Shown: positions 30,490 through 42,695, counted from the stretch's first letter. The stretch: 64,000 nt of DNA from Siccibacter colletis (GCF_000696575.1 NZ_JMSQ01000006.1:186001-250000), one strand, 5' to 3'. The notes: generated from the sequence alone by a model not told the origin. Translations and numbers: made by a program.

Positions 30490-33225
30490 ATGCTGACTAT
30501 GGCTACGATTCATGTAGACGGCAAAGAATATGAGGTAGACGGTGCGGACAACCTGTTACAGGCATGTCTGTCGCTTGGCCTCGATATTCCTTACTTTTGC
30601 TGGCACCCGGCGCTGGGAAGCGTTGGCGCCTGCCGCCAGTGCGCGGTAAAGCAATATCAGAACGCAGAAGATACTCGCGGTCGTCTGGTGATGTCCTGTA
30701 TGACACCGGCATCCGACGGGACCTTTATCTCTATTGACGATGGCGAAGCAAAACAGTTCCGCGAAAGCGTGGTGGAGTGGTTGATGACTAACCACCCGCA
30801 CGACTGTCCGGTCTGTGAAGAGGGGGGCAACTGCCACCTGCAGGATATGACCGTAATGACCGGTCATAGCTTCCGTCGCTACCGTTTCACTAAGCGTACC
30901 CACCGCAATCAGGATCTGGGGCCGTTCATCTCTCATGAAATGAACCGCTGCATCGCCTGCTACCGCTGTGTGCGCTACTACAAAGACTATGCGGACGGCA
31001 AAGATCTGGGCGTTTACGGCGCGCATGACAACGTCTACTTCGGTCGTCCGGAAGACGGCACGCTGGAAAGCGAGTTTTCCGGCAACCTGGTTGAGATTTG
31101 CCCGACCGGCGTCTTCACCGATAAAACGCACTCCGAGCGCTACAACCGTAAGTGGGACATGCAGTTCGCACCGAGCATCTGTCAGCAGTGCTCTCTCGGC
31201 TGTAACACCAGCCCGGGCGAGCGCTACGGTGAACTGCGCCGTATCGAAAACCGCTACAACGGTACCGTTAACCACTACTTCCTGTGCGATCGCGGTCGTT
31301 TTGGCTATGGCTATGTGAACCTGAAAGACCGTCCGCGTCAGCCGGTTCAGCGTCGTGGCAACGACCTCATCACCCTCAACGCCGAGCAGGCAATACAGGG
31401 CGCGGCGGATATCCTGCGCCAGTCGAAGAAAGTGATCGGTATCGGTTCCCCGCGTGCCAGCGTCGAGAGCAACTTTGCGCTGCGTGAGCTGGTCGGTGCG
31501 GAAAACTTCTATACCGGGATTGCGGCGGGCGAGCAGGAACGTCTGCAGCTGATGCTGAAACTGCTGCGTGAAAGCGGCATTCGCACCCCGGCGCTGCGTG
31601 AAATCGAATCCTACGATGCGGTACTGGTGCTGGGCGAAGACATTACCCAGACCGGCGCACGCGTTGCGCTGGCGGTTCGTCAGGCGGTGAAAGGGAAAGC
31701 GCGTGAGATGGCAGCGGCACAGAAAGTGGCCGACTGGCAGATTGCGGCAATTCTGAACATCGGTCAGCATGCGAAACATCCGCTGTTTGTGACCAACGTT
31801 GACAGCACCCGTCTGGACGATATCGCCGCGTGGACCTACCGCGCGCCGGTTGAAGATCAGGCGCGTCTCGGTTTTGCCGTTGCTCATGCCCTCGACAGCG
31901 CCTCTCCGGCGGTTGAAGGTCTTTCCAGCGATCTGCAGAACAAAGTAGACGTCATCGTTCAGGCGCTGGCCGGGGCGAAGAAACCGCTGATTATCTCTGG
32001 GACTAACGCCGGTAGCGTGGAAATGCTGCAGGCGGCGGCGAACGTGGCGAAAGCCCTGAAAGGTCGCGGCGCAGACGTGGGTATCACCATGATTGCCCGC
32101 GCGGTAAACAGCGTCGGCCTCGGTATGATCGGTGGCGGCTCGCTGGACGAGGCGTTAAGCGAGCTGGAAACCGGTGCCGCAGATGCGGTGGTGGTGCTGG
32201 AGAACGATCTGCATCGTCACGCCAGCGCCGCGCGCGTCGACGCTGCGCTGGCGAAAGCGCCACTGGTACTGGTTATCGATCACCAGCGCACCGCCATCAT
32301 GGAACACGCGCACCTGGTGCTCTCTACGGCAAGCTTTGCCGAGAGCGACGGCACGGTGATCAACAACGAAGGTCGCGCCCAGCGCTTCTTCCAGGTGTAT
32401 GACCCGGCGTACTACGACAGCAACGCCATCATGCTGGAAAGCTGGCGCTGGCTGCATTCGCTGCACAGCACCGTCACCAACCGCGAGGTTGACTGGACCC
32501 AGCTCGACCACGTTATCGATGCTGCCATCACCGCGCTGCCGCAGCTCGCAGGCATTAAAGATGCTGCGCCAGAAGCGTCGTTCCGTATTCGTGGTCAGAA
32601 ACTGGCGCGTGAACCGCACCGCTACAGCGGTCGTACCGCGATGCGTGCCAACATCAGCGTACACGAACCGCGTCAGCCGCAGGATAAAGACACCATGTTC
32701 GCCTTCTCAATGGAAGGTAACAACCAGCCGTCTGCTCCGCGTTCGCAGATCCCGTTTGCCTGGGCGCCAGGCTGGAACTCCCCGCAGGCATGGAACAAAT
32801 TCCAGGCTGAAGTGGGCGGTTCGCTGCGTCACGGTGACCCTGGCGTGCGTCTTATCGAAGCCTCAGAAACCGGTATCGATTACTTCGCTCAGGTTCCGGC
32901 GCGCTTCGAAGCGCAGGACGGAAAATGGCTGATTGCCCCGTACTATCACCTGTTTGGTAGTGACGAGATGTCGCAGCGTTCGCCGGTATTCCAGCAGCGT
33001 ATGCCGGAGCCGTACATCAAGCTTAATCCGGCGGATGCCGCGAAGCTTGGCGTGAACGCCGGTGCGAAAGTCTCCTTCAGTTACGAAGGTCAGATCATCA
33101 GCCTGCCGCTGGTCATCTCTGAAGGGCTGGTAGAAGGGCAGGTGGGTCTGCCGATGGGAATGCCAGGTATTGCCCCGGTACTTGCCGGGGCTCGTCTTGA
33201 AAATCTGCAGGAGGCGCGCGCATGA
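30490..33225 (+). CDS. nuoG: NADH:quinone oxidoreductase subunit G
   Basis: NuoG is the largest peripheral-arm subunit. The N-terminal ferredoxin domain has N1b ligands in [15 protein letters not shown], then [12 protein letters not shown] (N5), [12 protein letters not shown] and CPTG (N4), and the extra cluster N7 in CQQCSLGCN. The rest is a molybdopterin-oxidoreductase-like domain without cofactor. ATG 30490 gives 911 residues; ATG 30499 would match the E. coli [13 protein letters not shown] start. The choice is uncertain by three codons. Confidence 0.96.
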   Translation: MLTMATIHVDGKEYEVDGADNLLQACLSLGLDIPYFCWHPALGSVGACRQCAVKQYQNAEDTRGRLVMSCMTPASDGTFISIDDGEAKQFRESVVEWLMTNHPHDCPVCEEGGNCHLQDMTVMTGHSFRRYRFTKRTHRNQDLGPFISHEMNRCIACYRCVRYYKDYADGKDLGVYGAHDNVYFGRPEDGTLESEFSGNLVEICPTGVFTDKTHSERYNRKWDMQFAPSICQQCSLGCNTSPGERYGELRRIENRYNGTVNHYFLCDRGRFGYGYVNLKDRPRQPVQRRGNDLITLNAEQAIQGAADILRQSKKVIGIGSPRASVESNFALRELVGAENFYTGIAAGEQERLQLMLKLLRESGIRTPALREIESYDAVLVLGEDITQTGARVALAVRQAVKGKAREMAAAQKVADWQIAAILNIGQHAKHPLFVTNVDSTRLDDIAAWTYRAPVEDQARLGFAVAHALDSASPAVEGLSSDLQNKVDVIVQALAGAKKPLIISGTNAGSVEMLQAAANVAKALKGRGADVGITMIARAVNSVGLGMIGGGSLDEALSELETGAADAVVVLENDLHRHASAARVDAALAKAPLVLVIDHQRTAIMEHAHLVLSTASFAESDGTVINNEGRAQRFFQVYDPAYYDSNAIMLESWRWLHSLHSTVTNREVDWTQLDHVIDAAITALPQLAGIKDAAPEASFRIRGQKLAREPHRYSGRTAMRANISVHEPRQPQDKDTMFAFSMEGNNQPSAPRSQIPFAWAPGWNSPQAWNKFQAEVGGSLRHGDPGVRLIEASETGIDYFAQVPARFEAQDGKWLIAPYYHLFGSDEMSQRSPVFQQRMPEPYIKLNPADAAKLGVNAGAKVSFSYEGQIISLPLVISEGLVEGQVGLPMGMPGIAPVLAGARLENLQEARA

Positions 33226-34199
33226 GCTGGTTTACACCGGAACTTATCGAGATCCTGCTGAGCATTCTCAAAGCGGTCGTTATTCTGCTGGTCGTGGTGA
33301 TCTGCGGCGCGTTCATGAGCTTTGGCGAGCGTCGTCTGCTCGGCCTGTTCCAGAACCGTTACGGGCCGAACCGCGTTGGCTGGGGTGGTTCACTCCAGCT
33401 GGTCGCGGACATGATCAAGATGTTCTTCAAAGAGGACTGGGTACCGCGCTTCACCGACCGCATGATCTTTACCCTTGCGCCGATGATCGCCTTTACCTCG
33501 CTGCTGCTGGCGTTTGCTATCGTCCCGGTCAGTCCGACCTGGGTGGTAGCCGACCTCAACATCGGCATCCTGTTCTTCCTGATGATGGCAGGGCTGGCAG
33601 TTTACGCGGTGCTGTTTGCGGGCTGGGCGAGTAACAACAAATACTCGCTGCTCGGCGCGATGCGTGCCTCTGCGCAAACCCTGAGCTACGAAGTGTTCCT
33701 CGGACTCTCCCTGATGGGCGTGGTGGCGCAGGCCGGTTCGTTCAACATGACCGACATCGTCAACAATCAGGCCGACATCTGGAACGTGATCCCGCAGTTC
33801 TTTGGCTTTATTACCTTTGCTATCGCCGGCGTGGCGGTGTGTCACCGTCACCCGTTTGACCAGCCGGAAGCAGAGCAGGAGCTGGCCGATGGTTACCACA
33901 TCGAATATTCCGGTATGAAGTTCGGTCTGTTCTTTGTCGGTGAATACGTCGCTATCGTTACCGTTTCGGCACTGATCGTCACCCTGTTCTTTGGTGGCTG
34001 GCATGGCCCATGGTTACCGCCATTCATCTGGTTCGCGCTGAAAACCGCGTTCTTCATGATGATGTTTATTCTGATCCGCGCAGCATTACCGCGTCCGCGT
34101 TATGACCAGGTAATGTCCTTCGGCTGGAAAGTGTGCCTGCCGCTGACGCTGATCAACTTGCTGGTAACGGCGGCTGTCATTCTCTGGCAGGCGCAATAA
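33222..34199 (+). CDS. nuoH: NADH:quinone oxidoreductase subunit H
   Basis: NuoH is a membrane subunit of eight helices forming much of the quinone cavity and the entry half-channel. Conserved cytoplasmic loops are seen: [19 protein letters not shown] near residue 36 and the acidic stretch DQPEAEQEL near 220. It has 325 residues and overlaps nuoG by four bases (ATGA). Confidence 0.98.
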   Translation: MSWFTPELIEILLSILKAVVILLVVVICGAFMSFGERRLLGLFQNRYGPNRVGWGGSLQLVADMIKMFFKEDWVPRFTDRMIFTLAPMIAFTSLLLAFAIVPVSPTWVVADLNIGILFFLMMAGLAVYAVLFAGWASNNKYSLLGAMRASAQTLSYEVFLGLSLMGVVAQAGSFNMTDIVNNQADIWNVIPQFFGFITFAIAGVAVCHRHPFDQPEAEQELADGYHIEYSGMKFGLFFVGEYVAIVTVSALIVTLFFGGWHGPWLPPFIWFALKTAFFMMMFILIRAALPRPRYDQVMSFGWKVCLPLTLINLLVTAAVILWQAQ

Positions 34200-34213
34200 G
34201 GGGCGAATTGACC

Positions 34214-34756
34214 ATGACATTAAAAGAATTAGTGGTAGGGTTCGGCACCCAGGTCCGCAGTATCTGGATGATCGGCCTGCACGCGTTCGCGAAACGCGAA
34301 ACGCGTATGTATCCGGAAGAGCCGGTTTACCTGGCACCGCGTTACCGTGGTCGTATCGTGCTGACGCGCGATCCGGACGGCGAAGAGCGCTGCGTGGCCT
34401 GTAACCTGTGCGCGGTAGCCTGTCCGGTAGGCTGTATCTCTCTGCAGAAAGCCGAAACCGTCGATGGCCGCTGGTATCCGGAGTTTTTCCGTATCAACTT
34501 CTCACGCTGCATCTTCTGCGGGATGTGTGAAGAGGCGTGCCCGACCACGGCGATTCAGCTTACCCCGGACTTTGAGCTGGGCGAGTATAAGCGTCAGGAT
34601 CTGGTGTACGAAAAAGAGGATCTGCTGATTTCCGGCCCGGGTAAATATCCGGAGTACAACTTCTACCGGATGGCGGGTATGGCAATCGACGGCAAAGACA
34701 AGGGCGACGCGGAAAACGAAGCTAAGCCTGTCGACGTCAAAGGCCTGTTACCTTAA
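34214..34756 (+). CDS. nuoI: NADH:quinone oxidoreductase subunit I
   Basis: NuoI carries the two 4Fe-4S clusters N6a and N6b that pass electrons to N2. Both CxxCxxCxxxCP motifs are present: [15 protein letters not shown] and [15 protein letters not shown] 34214 ([16 protein letters not shown]) gives 180 residues, the E. coli length; in-frame codons upstream lie in nuoH. Confidence 0.98.
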   Translation: MTLKELVVGFGTQVRSIWMIGLHAFAKRETRMYPEEPVYLAPRYRGRIVLTRDPDGEERCVACNLCAVACPVGCISLQKAETVDGRWYPEFFRINFSRCIFCGMCEEACPTTAIQLTPDFELGEYKRQDLVYEKEDLLISGPGKYPEYNFYRMAGMAIDGKDKGDAENEAKPVDVKGLLP

Positions 34757-34766
34757 GGAGTCAGGA

Positions 34767-35321
34767 ATGGAATTTGCTTTTTATATCTGCGCCCTCGTGG
34801 CCGTCCTGACCACCTTACGGGTGATCACGCATACCAATCCGGTACATGCGCTGCTGTATCTCATCATCTCTCTGCTGGCTATTGCCGGGGTGTTCTTCTC
34901 CATTGGCGCTCATTTTGCGGGCGCACTGGAGATCATCGTTTACGCCGGGGCCATCATGGTGCTGTTCGTATTCGTGGTGATGATGCTGAACCTGGGCGGC
35001 TCCGAGATTGAGCAGGAGCGCCAGTGGCTGAAGCCGCAGATCTGGATCGGACCGGGCATTCTGTCCGCTGTGCTGCTGGCGGTGATCGTCTACAGCATTC
35101 TGGGCATCAACGATCAGGGCATTGACGGTACGCCAATCAGCGCTAAAGAAGTCGGTATCACGCTGTTCGGGCCGTACGTTCTGGCCGTTGAGCTGGCATC
35201 CATGCTGCTGCTGGCAGGGCTGGTTGTCGCCTTCCACATCGGTCGTGAAGAGCGTCCCGGTGAAGTGCTGAGCAACCGCCCGGCTGAAAGCGTGAAAAGA
35301 AAACCGGAGGAGCACGCATGA
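34767..35321 (+). CDS. nuoJ: NADH:quinone oxidoreductase subunit J
   Basis: NuoJ is a five-helix proton-channel subunit of the membrane arm. The 184 residues include the conserved helix [19 protein letters not shown] around 59-77. A preceding AAGGAG gives a good ribosome site. It overlaps nuoK by four bases. Confidence 0.97.
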   Translation: MEFAFYICALVAVLTTLRVITHTNPVHALLYLIISLLAIAGVFFSIGAHFAGALEIIVYAGAIMVLFVFVVMMLNLGGSEIEQERQWLKPQIWIGPGILSAVLLAVIVYSILGINDQGIDGTPISAKEVGITLFGPYVLAVELASMLLLAGLVVAFHIGREERPGEVLSNRPAESVKRKPEEHA

Positions 35322-35620
35322 TCCCGCTACAACATGGACTGATCCTCGCCGCCATTCTGTTTGTCCTCGGACTGACCGGGCTGGTGATCCGTCGTAACCT
35401 GCTGTTTATGCTGATTGGTCTTGAGATCATGATCAACGCCGCCGCGCTGGCGTTTGTCGTGGCAGGCAGCTACTGGGGCCAGACCGATGGTCAGGTAATG
35501 TATATTCTGGCGATTAGCTTAGCGGCGGCCGAAGCCAGTATCGGCCTTGCGCTGCTGCTGCAGCTTCATCGTCGTCGCCAGAGTCTGAATATCGATTCAG
35601 TAAGTGAGATGCGCGGATGA
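35318..35620 (+). CDS. nuoK: NADH:quinone oxidoreductase subunit K
   Basis: NuoK has three helices in 100 residues, with the key membrane glutamates in [15 protein letters not shown] and [13 protein letters not shown]. It is an MrpC-like part of the fourth proton path. Its start overlaps nuoJ and its end overlaps nuoL by four bases each, so J, K and L are translationally coupled. Confidence 0.98.
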   Translation: MIPLQHGLILAAILFVLGLTGLVIRRNLLFMLIGLEIMINAAALAFVVAGSYWGQTDGQVMYILAISLAAAEASIGLALLLQLHRRRQSLNIDSVSEMRG

Positions 35621-37458
35621 ACATGCTCGCGTTAACCATTTTATGGCCATTGATTGGCTTTGTTTTGCTCGCGTTTTCCCGCGGTCGCTGGTCAGAAAAT
35701 CTGTCCGCTGCCATTGGGATGGGCTCCGTTGGCCTGTCAGCACTGACCACGGTCTTTGTTGGCTTTGACTTCTTCAACCAGGGCGCACAGCCCTGGACCC
35801 AGCCGCTCTGGACCTGGATGGCGGTCGGTGATTTCAACATCGGCGTTAACCTGGTGCTCGACGGCCTGTCGCTGACCATGCTCTCTGTGGTGACCGGTGT
35901 CGGTTTCTTCATCCACATGTTCGCTTCCTGGTACATGCGCGGTGAAGAAGGGTATTCGCGCTTCTTCGCCTACACCAACCTGTTCATTGCGAGCATGGTG
36001 GTGCTGGTGCTGGCCGATAACCTACTGCTGATGTATCTCGGCTGGGAAGGCGTGGGCCTCTGCTCCTATCTGCTGATTGGTTTCTACTACACCGATCCGA
36101 AGAACGGCGCGGCAGCAATGAAAGCGTTTGTGGTGACCCGCGTCGGGGACGTGTTCCTCGCCTTCGCGCTGTTCATCCTCTACAACGAGCTGGGTACGCT
36201 GAACTTCCGCGAAATGGTGGAACTGGCGCCGGCGCACTTCGCGGCCGGTAACGATATGCTGATGTGGGCGACCCTGATGCTGCTGGGCGGTGCGGTGGGT
36301 AAATCGGCGCAGCTGCCGCTGCAGACCTGGCTTGCGGACGCGATGGCTGGCCCGACGCCGGTCTCCGCGCTGATCCACGCCGCGACCATGGTCACCGCGG
36401 GTGTCTACCTGATTGCCCGTACTCACGGCCTGTTCCTGATGACGCCGGAAGTGCTGCATCTGGTCGGCATCATTGGTGCGGTTACCCTGCTGATGGCCGG
36501 CTTCGCCGCGCTGGTGCAGACCGACATCAAACGCGTACTGGCTTACTCCACCATGAGTCAGATTGGCTACATGTTCCTGGCGCTGGGCGTTCAGGCGTGG
36601 GACGCCGCGATTTTCCACCTGATGACCCATGCGTTCTTTAAAGCGCTGCTGTTCCTCGCGTCCGGTTCGGTGATCCTTGCCTGCCACCACGAGCAGAACA
36701 TCTTCAAAATGGGCGGCCTGCGTAAATCCATTCCGCTGGTGTATGCCTGCTTCCTGGTTGGCGGCGCTGCGCTGTCGGCGCTGCCGCTCATCACGGCGGG
36801 CTTCTTCAGTAAGGATGAAATCCTTGCCGGGGCGATGGCGAACGGCCATATGAATCTGATGATCGCCGGTCTGGTAGGAGCATTTATGACGTCGCTCTAT
36901 ACCTTCCGCATGATCTTCATCGTGTTCCACGGCAAAGAGCAGATCCACGCCCACGCAGGGAAGGGAATTACCCATCACCTGCCGCTGATTGTGCTGCTGA
37001 TCCTCTCTACCTTTGTGGGCGCGATGATCGTTCCGCCGCTGCACGGCGTACTGCCGGAAACCACCGAACTGGCGCACGACAGCGTGCTGACGCTGGAGAT
37101 CACCTCCGGAGTCGTCGCCATCGCGGGCATTCTGATCGCTGCATGGCTGTGGCTGGGCAAACGCTCGCTGGTCAGTGCGGTGGCGAAAAGCGCGCCGGGC
37201 CGTTTCTTCGGTACCTGGTGGTTCCATGCCTGGGGCTTCGACTGGCTGTATGACAAAGTGTTCATCAAGCCATTCCTCGGCATTGCCTGGCTTATCAAGC
37301 GCGACCCGCTGAACGCGGTCATGAACACCCCGGCCATTCTGTCTCGCCTCGCGGGCCGCGGCCTGGTGTTCAGCGAGAACGGCTATCTGCGCTGGTACGT
37401 GGCTTCGATGAGCATCGGTGCCGTTGTGGTGCTGGGCCTGCTGATGGTATTGCGTTGA
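35617..37458 (+). CDS. nuoL: NADH:quinone oxidoreductase subunit L
   Basis: NuoL is the distal antiporter-like proton pump of complex I. The 613 residues hold about 16 membrane helices; the pump glutamate lies in [16 protein letters not shown] and the lysine in [16 protein letters not shown]. The C-terminal region includes the long lateral amphipathic helix. It is followed by an unusual 208-base gap with a repeat-like element before nuoM. Confidence 0.98.
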   Translation: MNMLALTILWPLIGFVLLAFSRGRWSENLSAAIGMGSVGLSALTTVFVGFDFFNQGAQPWTQPLWTWMAVGDFNIGVNLVLDGLSLTMLSVVTGVGFFIHMFASWYMRGEEGYSRFFAYTNLFIASMVVLVLADNLLLMYLGWEGVGLCSYLLIGFYYTDPKNGAAAMKAFVVTRVGDVFLAFALFILYNELGTLNFREMVELAPAHFAAGNDMLMWATLMLLGGAVGKSAQLPLQTWLADAMAGPTPVSALIHAATMVTAGVYLIARTHGLFLMTPEVLHLVGIIGAVTLLMAGFAALVQTDIKRVLAYSTMSQIGYMFLALGVQAWDAAIFHLMTHAFFKALLFLASGSVILACHHEQNIFKMGGLRKSIPLVYACFLVGGAALSALPLITAGFFSKDEILAGAMANGHMNLMIAGLVGAFMTSLYTFRMIFIVFHGKEQIHAHAGKGITHHLPLIVLLILSTFVGAMIVPPLHGVLPETTELAHDSVLTLEITSGVVAIAGILIAAWLWLGKRSLVSAVAKSAPGRFFGTWWFHAWGFDWLYDKVFIKPFLGIAWLIKRDPLNAVMNTPAILSRLAGRGLVFSENGYLRWYVASMSIGAVVVLGLLMVLR

Positions 37459-37500
37459 GTTTGTGAGCCTGAAGTGAATTTTCTCGTGTGAGAATTCGTT

Positions 37501-37650
37501 GAAATCAAGTCCGAAAGGACAGGCGTTATCGGCGAAGCCAGACTGAACACCGCCTGCGCGCTACAACCGGAACGTACTGATGTACGTGAAGATTGTGAGC
37601 ACAGTCGGGGTTCAGCAGGGCGGGTAGATAGCCTGAGCCGGACTTAAACA
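37501..37650. repeat. ERIC/IRU-like inverted repeat element between nuoL and nuoM
   Basis: Nested inverted repeats are visible: AAGTCCG (37507-37513) with CGGACTT (37639-37645), CTGAAC (37543-37548) with GTTCAG (37610-37615), and a central hairpin ACGTAC-TGAT-GTACGT (37572-37587). The central part (GGAAC, TAC, GTAC, GTGA, GTGAGC at 37569-37600) follows the pattern of the ERIC core. Size (about 140 bases) and intergenic, transcribed location also suit ERIC. Family membership is by eye and not certain. Confidence 0.55.
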
Positions 37651-37666
37651 AGGAATAAAAATTGCC

Positions 37667-39196
37667 ATGTTATTACCCTGGCTGATATTGATCCCCTTCA
37701 TCGGCGGCTTCCTCTGCTGGCAGACCGAACGCTTCGGCGTTAAGGTTCCACGCTGGATTGCGCTGATCACTATGGGGCTGACGCTGGCGCTCGGATTGCA
37801 ACTCTGGTTGCAGGGTGGCTATACGCTGACGCAGGCTGCCGGCTTACCGCAGTGGCAGTCCGAGTTTGTGATGGAATGGATCCCGCGTTTCGGCATCTCT
37901 ATCCATCTGGCGATTGACGGCTTGTCGCTGCTGATGGTGGTGCTCACCGGCCTGCTGGGCGTGCTGGCCGTGCTCTGTTCCTGGAACGAAATCGAAAAAT
38001 ACCAGGGCTTCTTCCACCTCAATCTGATGTGGATCCTCGGCGGCGTTATCGGTGTGTTCCTTGCCATCGATATGTTCCTGTTCTTCTTCTTCTGGGAAAT
38101 GATGCTGGTGCCGATGTACTTCCTCATCGCGCTCTGGGGTCACAAAGCCTCTGATGGGAAGACGCGTATCACCGCGGCGACCAAGTTCTTCATCTACACC
38201 CAGGCGAGCGGTCTGGTGATGCTGATTGCCATCCTGGCGCTGGTGTTTGTGCACTACAACGCCACCGGAGTCTGGACCTTCAACTATCAGGATCTGCTGA
38301 AAACGCCGATGTCGCACGGCGTGGAATGGCTGTTGATGCTGGGCTTCTTCATCGCCTTTGCGGTGAAAATGCCGGTGGTGCCGCTGCACGGCTGGCTGCC
38401 GGACGCTCACTCCCAGGCACCGACGGCGGGTTCCGTTGATCTCGCGGGCATCCTGCTGAAAACTGCGGCCTACGGTCTGCTGCGCTTCTCGCTGCCGCTG
38501 TTCCCGAACGCGTCTGCAGAGTTTGCGCCGATTGCGATGTGGCTTGGCGTTATCGGTATCTTCTACGGTGCGTGGATGGCGTTCACCCAGTACGACATTA
38601 AGCGCCTGATTGCCTACACCTCAGTCTCGCACATGGGCTTCGTGCTGATTGCCATCTACACCGGCAGCCAGCTGGCGTACCAGGGCGCAGTGATCCAGAT
38701 GATCGCGCACGGTCTGTCTGCGGCGGGTCTGTTCATTCTTTGCGGTCAGCTTTACGAGCGTCTGCATACGCGTGACATGCGCCTGATGGGCGGGCTGTGG
38801 AGCAAGATTAAATGGCTGCCGGCAATGTCGATGTTCTTCGCGGTCGCTACCCTGGGGATGCCGGGTACCGGTAACTTCGTCGGCGAATTCATGATCCTGT
38901 TCGGCAGCTTCCAGGTCGTGCCGGTGATCACCGTGATCTCCACCTTCGGCCTGGTGTTCGCCTCGGTTTACTCGCTGGCGATGCTGCACCGCGCTTACTT
39001 CGGTAAGGCGAAGAGTGAAGCGGCGAAGCAGGATATCCGTGGGATGTCAGCGCGCGAGCTGTTAATCATTCTGTTGCTGGTAGCGCTTCTGGTGCTGCTG
39101 GGCATCTATCCGCAGCCGATTCTGGATACCTCGCACTCCGCGATGAGCAATATCCAGCAGTGGTTTGTTAATTCCGTTTCAACTACAAGGCCGTAA
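37667..39196 (+). CDS. nuoM: NADH:quinone oxidoreductase subunit M
   Basis: NuoM is the second antiporter-like pump, with about 14 helices in 509 residues. The essential glutamate is in [16 protein letters not shown] and the lysine in [20 protein letters not shown]. It begins after AAGGAATAAAA and ends seven bases before nuoN. Confidence 0.98.
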   Translation: MLLPWLILIPFIGGFLCWQTERFGVKVPRWIALITMGLTLALGLQLWLQGGYTLTQAAGLPQWQSEFVMEWIPRFGISIHLAIDGLSLLMVVLTGLLGVLAVLCSWNEIEKYQGFFHLNLMWILGGVIGVFLAIDMFLFFFFWEMMLVPMYFLIALWGHKASDGKTRITAATKFFIYTQASGLVMLIAILALVFVHYNATGVWTFNYQDLLKTPMSHGVEWLLMLGFFIAFAVKMPVVPLHGWLPDAHSQAPTAGSVDLAGILLKTAAYGLLRFSLPLFPNASAEFAPIAMWLGVIGIFYGAWMAFTQYDIKRLIAYTSVSHMGFVLIAIYTGSQLAYQGAVIQMIAHGLSAAGLFILCGQLYERLHTRDMRLMGGLWSKIKWLPAMSMFFAVATLGMPGTGNFVGEFMILFGSFQVVPVITVISTFGLVFASVYSLAMLHRAYFGKAKSEAAKQDIRGMSARELLIILLLVALLVLLGIYPQPILDTSHSAMSNIQQWFVNSVSTTRP

Positions 39197-39203
39197 CTCG
39201 CTC

Positions 39204-40661
39204 ATGACTATAACTCCTCAACATCTGATCGCGCTGCTCCCGCTGCTGATCGTCGGATTGACGGTGGTGGTTGTGATGCTCTCTATAGCATGGCGACGCG
39301 ACCATTTTCTTAACGCTACGCTGTCAGTGATCGGCCTCAACGCCGCGCTGGTATCACTATGGTTCGTGGGCCAGGCAGGCCCGATGGACGTTACACCGCT
39401 GATGCGAATTGACGGCTTTGCAATGCTCTATACCGGCCTTGTGCTGCTGGCGAGCCTTGCGACCTGCACCTTCGCGTACCCGTGGCTGCAAGGTTATAAC
39501 GACAACAAAGAAGAGTTCTATCTGCTGGTGCTGATTGCTGCCCTCGGCGGTATTCTGCTTGCGAATGCGAACCATCTGGCGGCGCTGTTCCTCGGTATTG
39601 AGCTTATCTCGTTGCCGCTGTTCGGCCTGGTTGGTTATGCCTTCCGTCAGAAGCGCTCTCTGGAAGCGGCCATCAAGTACACCATTCTGTCCGCTGCTGC
39701 GTCGTCTTTCCTGCTGTTCGGTATGGCGCTGGTGTATGCCCAGTCCGGCAGCCTGTCGTTCCTGGCGCTCGGTAAGAGCCTGGCGGACAACATGCTGCAC
39801 GAACCGCTGCTGCTGGCGGGCCTGGGTCTGATGATTGTGGGTCTCGGCTTCAAGCTGTCGCTGGTGCCGTTCCACCTGTGGACGCCGGATGTGTACCAGG
39901 GCGCGCCTGCGCCGGTATCAACCTTCCTGGCAACCGCCAGTAAAATCGCCATCTTTGGCGTGGTGATGCGTCTGTTCCTCTACGCCCCGGTGGGTGACAG
40001 CGAAGCGGTGCGCGTCGTGCTTGGCATTATCGCCGTTGCGTCCATTCTGTTTGGTAACCTGATGGCCCTTAGCCAGAGCAACATCAAGCGTCTGCTCGGC
40101 TACTCCTCCATCTCTCACCTTGGCTATTTGCTGGTGGCGCTCATCGCCCTGCAGAGCGGTCAGATGGCGATGGAAACCGTCGGGGTTTATCTGGCGGGTT
40201 ACCTGTTCAGCAGCCTCGGTGCCTTTGGTGTGGTCAGCCTGATGTCCAGCCCGTATCGCGGTCCGGACGCCGACTCGCTCTACTCCTATCGCGGCCTGTT
40301 CTGGCACCGTCCGGTGCTGTCAGCGGTGATGACGGTAATGATGCTGTCGCTGGCGGGTATTCCGATGACCCTCGGCTTTATCGGCAAGTTCTACGTGCTG
40401 GCCGTCGGTGTGCAGAACGGTCTGTGGTGGCTGACTGCCGCCGTAGTGGTGGGTTCCGCGATCGGTCTCTACTACTACCTGCGCGTTGCCGTCAGCCTCT
40501 ACCTGAGCGCGCCGCAACAGCTGAATCGTGATGCGCCGTCCGACTGGGCCTATAGCGCGGGCGGTATCGTAGTGCTGATTTCTGCTCTGCTGGTACTGGT
40601 TCTCGGCGTCTGGCCGCAGCCGCTGATTACGCTGGTGCAGACGGCACAGCCGCTGATGTAA
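39204..40661 (+). CDS. nuoN: NADH:quinone oxidoreductase subunit N
   Basis: NuoN is the third antiporter-like subunit and the last gene of the operon. ATG 39204 ([15 protein letters not shown]) gives 485 residues, as in E. coli; the earlier ATG at 39165 lies inside nuoM. About 14 helices are present, with the lysine-containing [20 protein letters not shown] strong terminator follows 13 bases after the stop. Confidence 0.97.
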   Translation: MTITPQHLIALLPLLIVGLTVVVVMLSIAWRRDHFLNATLSVIGLNAALVSLWFVGQAGPMDVTPLMRIDGFAMLYTGLVLLASLATCTFAYPWLQGYNDNKEEFYLLVLIAALGGILLANANHLAALFLGIELISLPLFGLVGYAFRQKRSLEAAIKYTILSAAASSFLLFGMALVYAQSGSLSFLALGKSLADNMLHEPLLLAGLGLMIVGLGFKLSLVPFHLWTPDVYQGAPAPVSTFLATASKIAIFGVVMRLFLYAPVGDSEAVRVVLGIIAVASILFGNLMALSQSNIKRLLGYSSISHLGYLLVALIALQSGQMAMETVGVYLAGYLFSSLGAFGVVSLMSSPYRGPDADSLYSYRGLFWHRPVLSAVMTVMMLSLAGIPMTLGFIGKFYVLAVGVQNGLWWLTAAVVVGSAIGLYYYLRVAVSLYLSAPQQLNRDAPSDWAYSAGGIVVLISALLVLVLGVWPQPLITLVQTAQPLM

Positions 40662-40674
40662 TGCAGCAAACGCT

Positions 40675-40702
40675 AAAAAGCCGCCTCCGGGCGGCTTTTT
40701 TA
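40675..40702. terminator. Bidirectional terminator nuoN / rbn
   Basis: AAAAAGCCGCC and GGCGGCTTTTT form an 11-base stem around TCCG, with T-run on both strands. It ends nuo on the plus strand and rbn on the minus strand. The E. coli genes yfbK-yfbN and elaD found here are absent. Confidence 0.9.
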
Positions 40703-40749
40703 TTGTCACCTTTAAACCACCTCACCATCGGGGAGGTGGTGATGGCTTC

Positions 40750-41664
40750 TCAAACGGCAACCGTAAGAAAGTCTTCTGCCATTTCGCTCCCCGGAAATAC
40801 CGCCTGGCACTCCGCGAGCAGCGCCTCGCATCCCGCGGCGTCATAGCGCGAGCTGATATGAGTGACAACCAGCCGCTTCACACCCGCTGCACGCGCCAGA
40901 TCTGCCGTCTGTACCGTTGTCGAATGGCCACGTTCGTTGGCTTTCTCCGCCATGTCCGCTTCCAGCGTGGCTTCATGCACCATCAGATCCGCATCACGTG
41001 CCAGTGCCAGAGCGGCATCAGCAGGACCAGTATCACCGAAGAGGGCGAGTGTTTTACCCCGCTGCGCTGCGCCGAGGTAATCAGCACCGTTGACCACACG
41101 TCCGTCCTCAAGCGTGACGCTTTTTCCCAGTTTGAGCTGCTGGAACAACGGCCCTGGCGTCACGCCGGCAGCGATAAGGCGCGCAGCATCCAGCGCCCCG
41201 GGTTTATCATGCTGCTCAATGCGAAAGCCGTAGCACTCCACCGGGTGGGTGAGGGGGTACGCCGTTACCCGCAGGTCGTCGTCATCCAGCACCATGCCGC
41301 CGCCGATTTCGATAATCTCCAGCGGGTAGCTGGTCCAGGAGCCGCTCAGCGCCAGCGACATCTCGATAAACTGCCTGATGCCTTTTGGCCCATAAACCGT
41401 CAGCGGTAGCTGACTACCCGCCATCGATCGGCTGCACAGCAGGCCGGGCAGGCCGAAGATGTGATCGCCGTGCAGATGGGTGATAAAAATACGCGTCAGC
41501 TTGCCAGGATTGTATGCGGTATGCAGCATCTGATGCTGCGTACCCTCCCCGCAGTCGAACAGCCACAGTTCCGGTGAGTTGGTCAGGGGCGAGAGCAATA
41601 TCGCCGTGACGTTACGGGTTTTCGTCGGCACACCCGCCGAGGTGCCCAGGAATGTTAGTTCCAT
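40750..41664 (-). CDS. rbn: Ribonuclease BN (RNase Z family)
   Basis: Rbn (ElaC) is a zinc-dependent metallo-beta-lactamase-fold nuclease that trims tRNA 3' ends. The metal motif [13 protein letters not shown] lies near residue 60, a second ligand region in [11 protein letters not shown] and a third in [11 protein letters not shown]. The protein has 304 residues, one fewer than E. coli. It is divergent from elaA, with 71 bases between them. Confidence 0.95.
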   Translation of the reverse strand: MELTFLGTSAGVPTKTRNVTAILLSPLTNSPELWLFDCGEGTQHQMLHTAYNPGKLTRIFITHLHGDHIFGLPGLLCSRSMAGSQLPLTVYGPKGIRQFIEMSLALSGSWTSYPLEIIEIGGGMVLDDDDLRVTAYPLTHPVECYGFRIEQHDKPGALDAARLIAAGVTPGPLFQQLKLGKSVTLEDGRVVNGADYLGAAQRGKTLALFGDTGPADAALALARDADLMVHEATLEADMAEKANERGHSTTVQTADLARAAGVKRLVVTHISSRYDAAGCEALLAECQAVFPGSEMAEDFLTVAV

Positions 41665-41735
41665 AGCAAGTAACTCCCATGCCAGTGTGAAAAACCTTTA
41701 GTATAACGACCATAACGCACATCAAGGAGCAACGC

Positions 41736-42185
41736 ATGATCCAGTGGCAAGACCTGCACCATTCTGAACTTACCGTCCCCACGCTCTACGCCGTATTACA
41801 GCTGCGCTGCCAGGTATTTGTTGTTGAGCAAACCTGTCCCTACCTTGATATCGACGGTGACGACCTGGTCGGTGAAAACCGCCACATTCTCGGCTGGCGT
41901 GACGGAAAGCTGATTGCTTATGCGAGGATTCTGAAAAGCGAGGAAGATGTTGAGCCGGTAGTGATTGGTCGGGTGATTGTGGATGCGGCTGTCCGGGGTG
42001 AAAAACTCGGTGCGCAATTGATGGAACACGCCCTCGCCAGCTGCCAGCAAAACTGGCCGCAGAAGGCGCTGTATCTGGGTGCGCAGGCGCATCTGCAACC
42101 CTTTTATGCGCAGTTTGGCTTTCAGCCCGTCACCCCGGTTTACGACGAAGATGGTATTCCGCACGTGGGAATGGCGCGGGAATAG
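41736..42185 (+). CDS. elaA: ElaA, GNAT-family acetyltransferase
   Basis: A cytosolic GCN5-type acetyltransferase of 149 residues (153 in E. coli). The acetyl-CoA loop is visible in VIVDAAVRGEKLGAQLMEHAL, with the family start MIQWQDLHHSELTVPTLYAVLQLRCQVFVVEQ. The substrate is not known. It starts behind AAGGAG. elaB follows 71 bases on. Confidence 0.93.
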   Translation: MIQWQDLHHSELTVPTLYAVLQLRCQVFVVEQTCPYLDIDGDDLVGENRHILGWRDGKLIAYARILKSEEDVEPVVIGRVIVDAAVRGEKLGAQLMEHALASCQQNWPQKALYLGAQAHLQPFYAQFGFQPVTPVYDEDGIPHVGMARE

Positions 42186-42256
42186 CCGTTACGCAGAATG
42201 TCGGGATGTTGTCTATAGTTAGCGGACCAGTAAACGTTTGAATACGGAGAACCGTT

Positions 42257-42565
42257 ATGTCAATGAATTCACAACCATACGAACCGCGACTGGATGATGA
42301 CCTGACCCTGCTGAGCGATACGCTGGAAGAAGTCCTGCGTGCCTCAGGCGATCCGGCTGACCAGAAATACATTGAGCTGAAGGCGCGCGCAGAGCAGGCG
42401 CTGCACGATGTTAAAAACCGCGTCAGCAATGCGTCCGATAACTACTACTTCCGCGCCAAAAAAGCGGCCTATCGTGCAGATGAATACGTGCACGAAAAAC
42501 CGTGGCAGGGGATCGGTATCGGTGCAGCTGCTGGCCTGGTGCTTGGCCTGCTGCTTCGCCGCTAA
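42257..42565 (+). CDS. elaB: ElaB, C-tail-anchored inner-membrane protein (DUF883)
   Basis: ElaB is a stress-induced tail-anchored protein that binds ribosomes at the inner membrane, related to YqjD. The first 75 residues are charged and helical; the C-terminal hydrophobic anchor is GIGIGAAAGLVLGLLLRR. At 102 residues it is one longer than in E. coli. A terminator-like hairpin follows. Confidence 0.94.
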   Translation: MSMNSQPYEPRLDDDLTLLSDTLEEVLRASGDPADQKYIELKARAEQALHDVKNRVSNASDNYYFRAKKAAYRADEYVHEKPWQGIGIGAAAGLVLGLLLRR

Positions 42566-42572
42566 GCCCGCC

Positions 42573-42600
42573 GCCCTGCGTTCCGCGCAGGGCTGGTTTT
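42573..42600 (+). terminator. Terminator after elaB
   Basis: GCCCTGCG and CGCAGGGC pair around a five-base loop, then TGGTTTT. It lies at the point where E. coli would begin menF. Confidence 0.6.
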
Positions 42601-42689
42601 CAGCCCACCCCCTGCCGCCATCCCCGCACTAAATTCTCTCTGATAGCCACAATAGCGACCCACGTCAAAACAGCCCAAAACGCGCCCCT

Positions 42690-42695
42690 TATAAT
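42690..42695 (+). promoter_or_regulatory. -10 element of a possible men operon promoter
   Basis: A perfect TATAAT lies 31 bases before the menD start. No good -35 is seen at the usual distance (AAAACA). It could serve menD directly now that menF is missing. Inference from one element only. Confidence 0.4.

Noticed and set aside
36022-37227. 401-codon open frame antisense to nuoL
   Set aside because: Charged, Gln/Arg/His-rich shadow of a membrane protein gene; no start signal.
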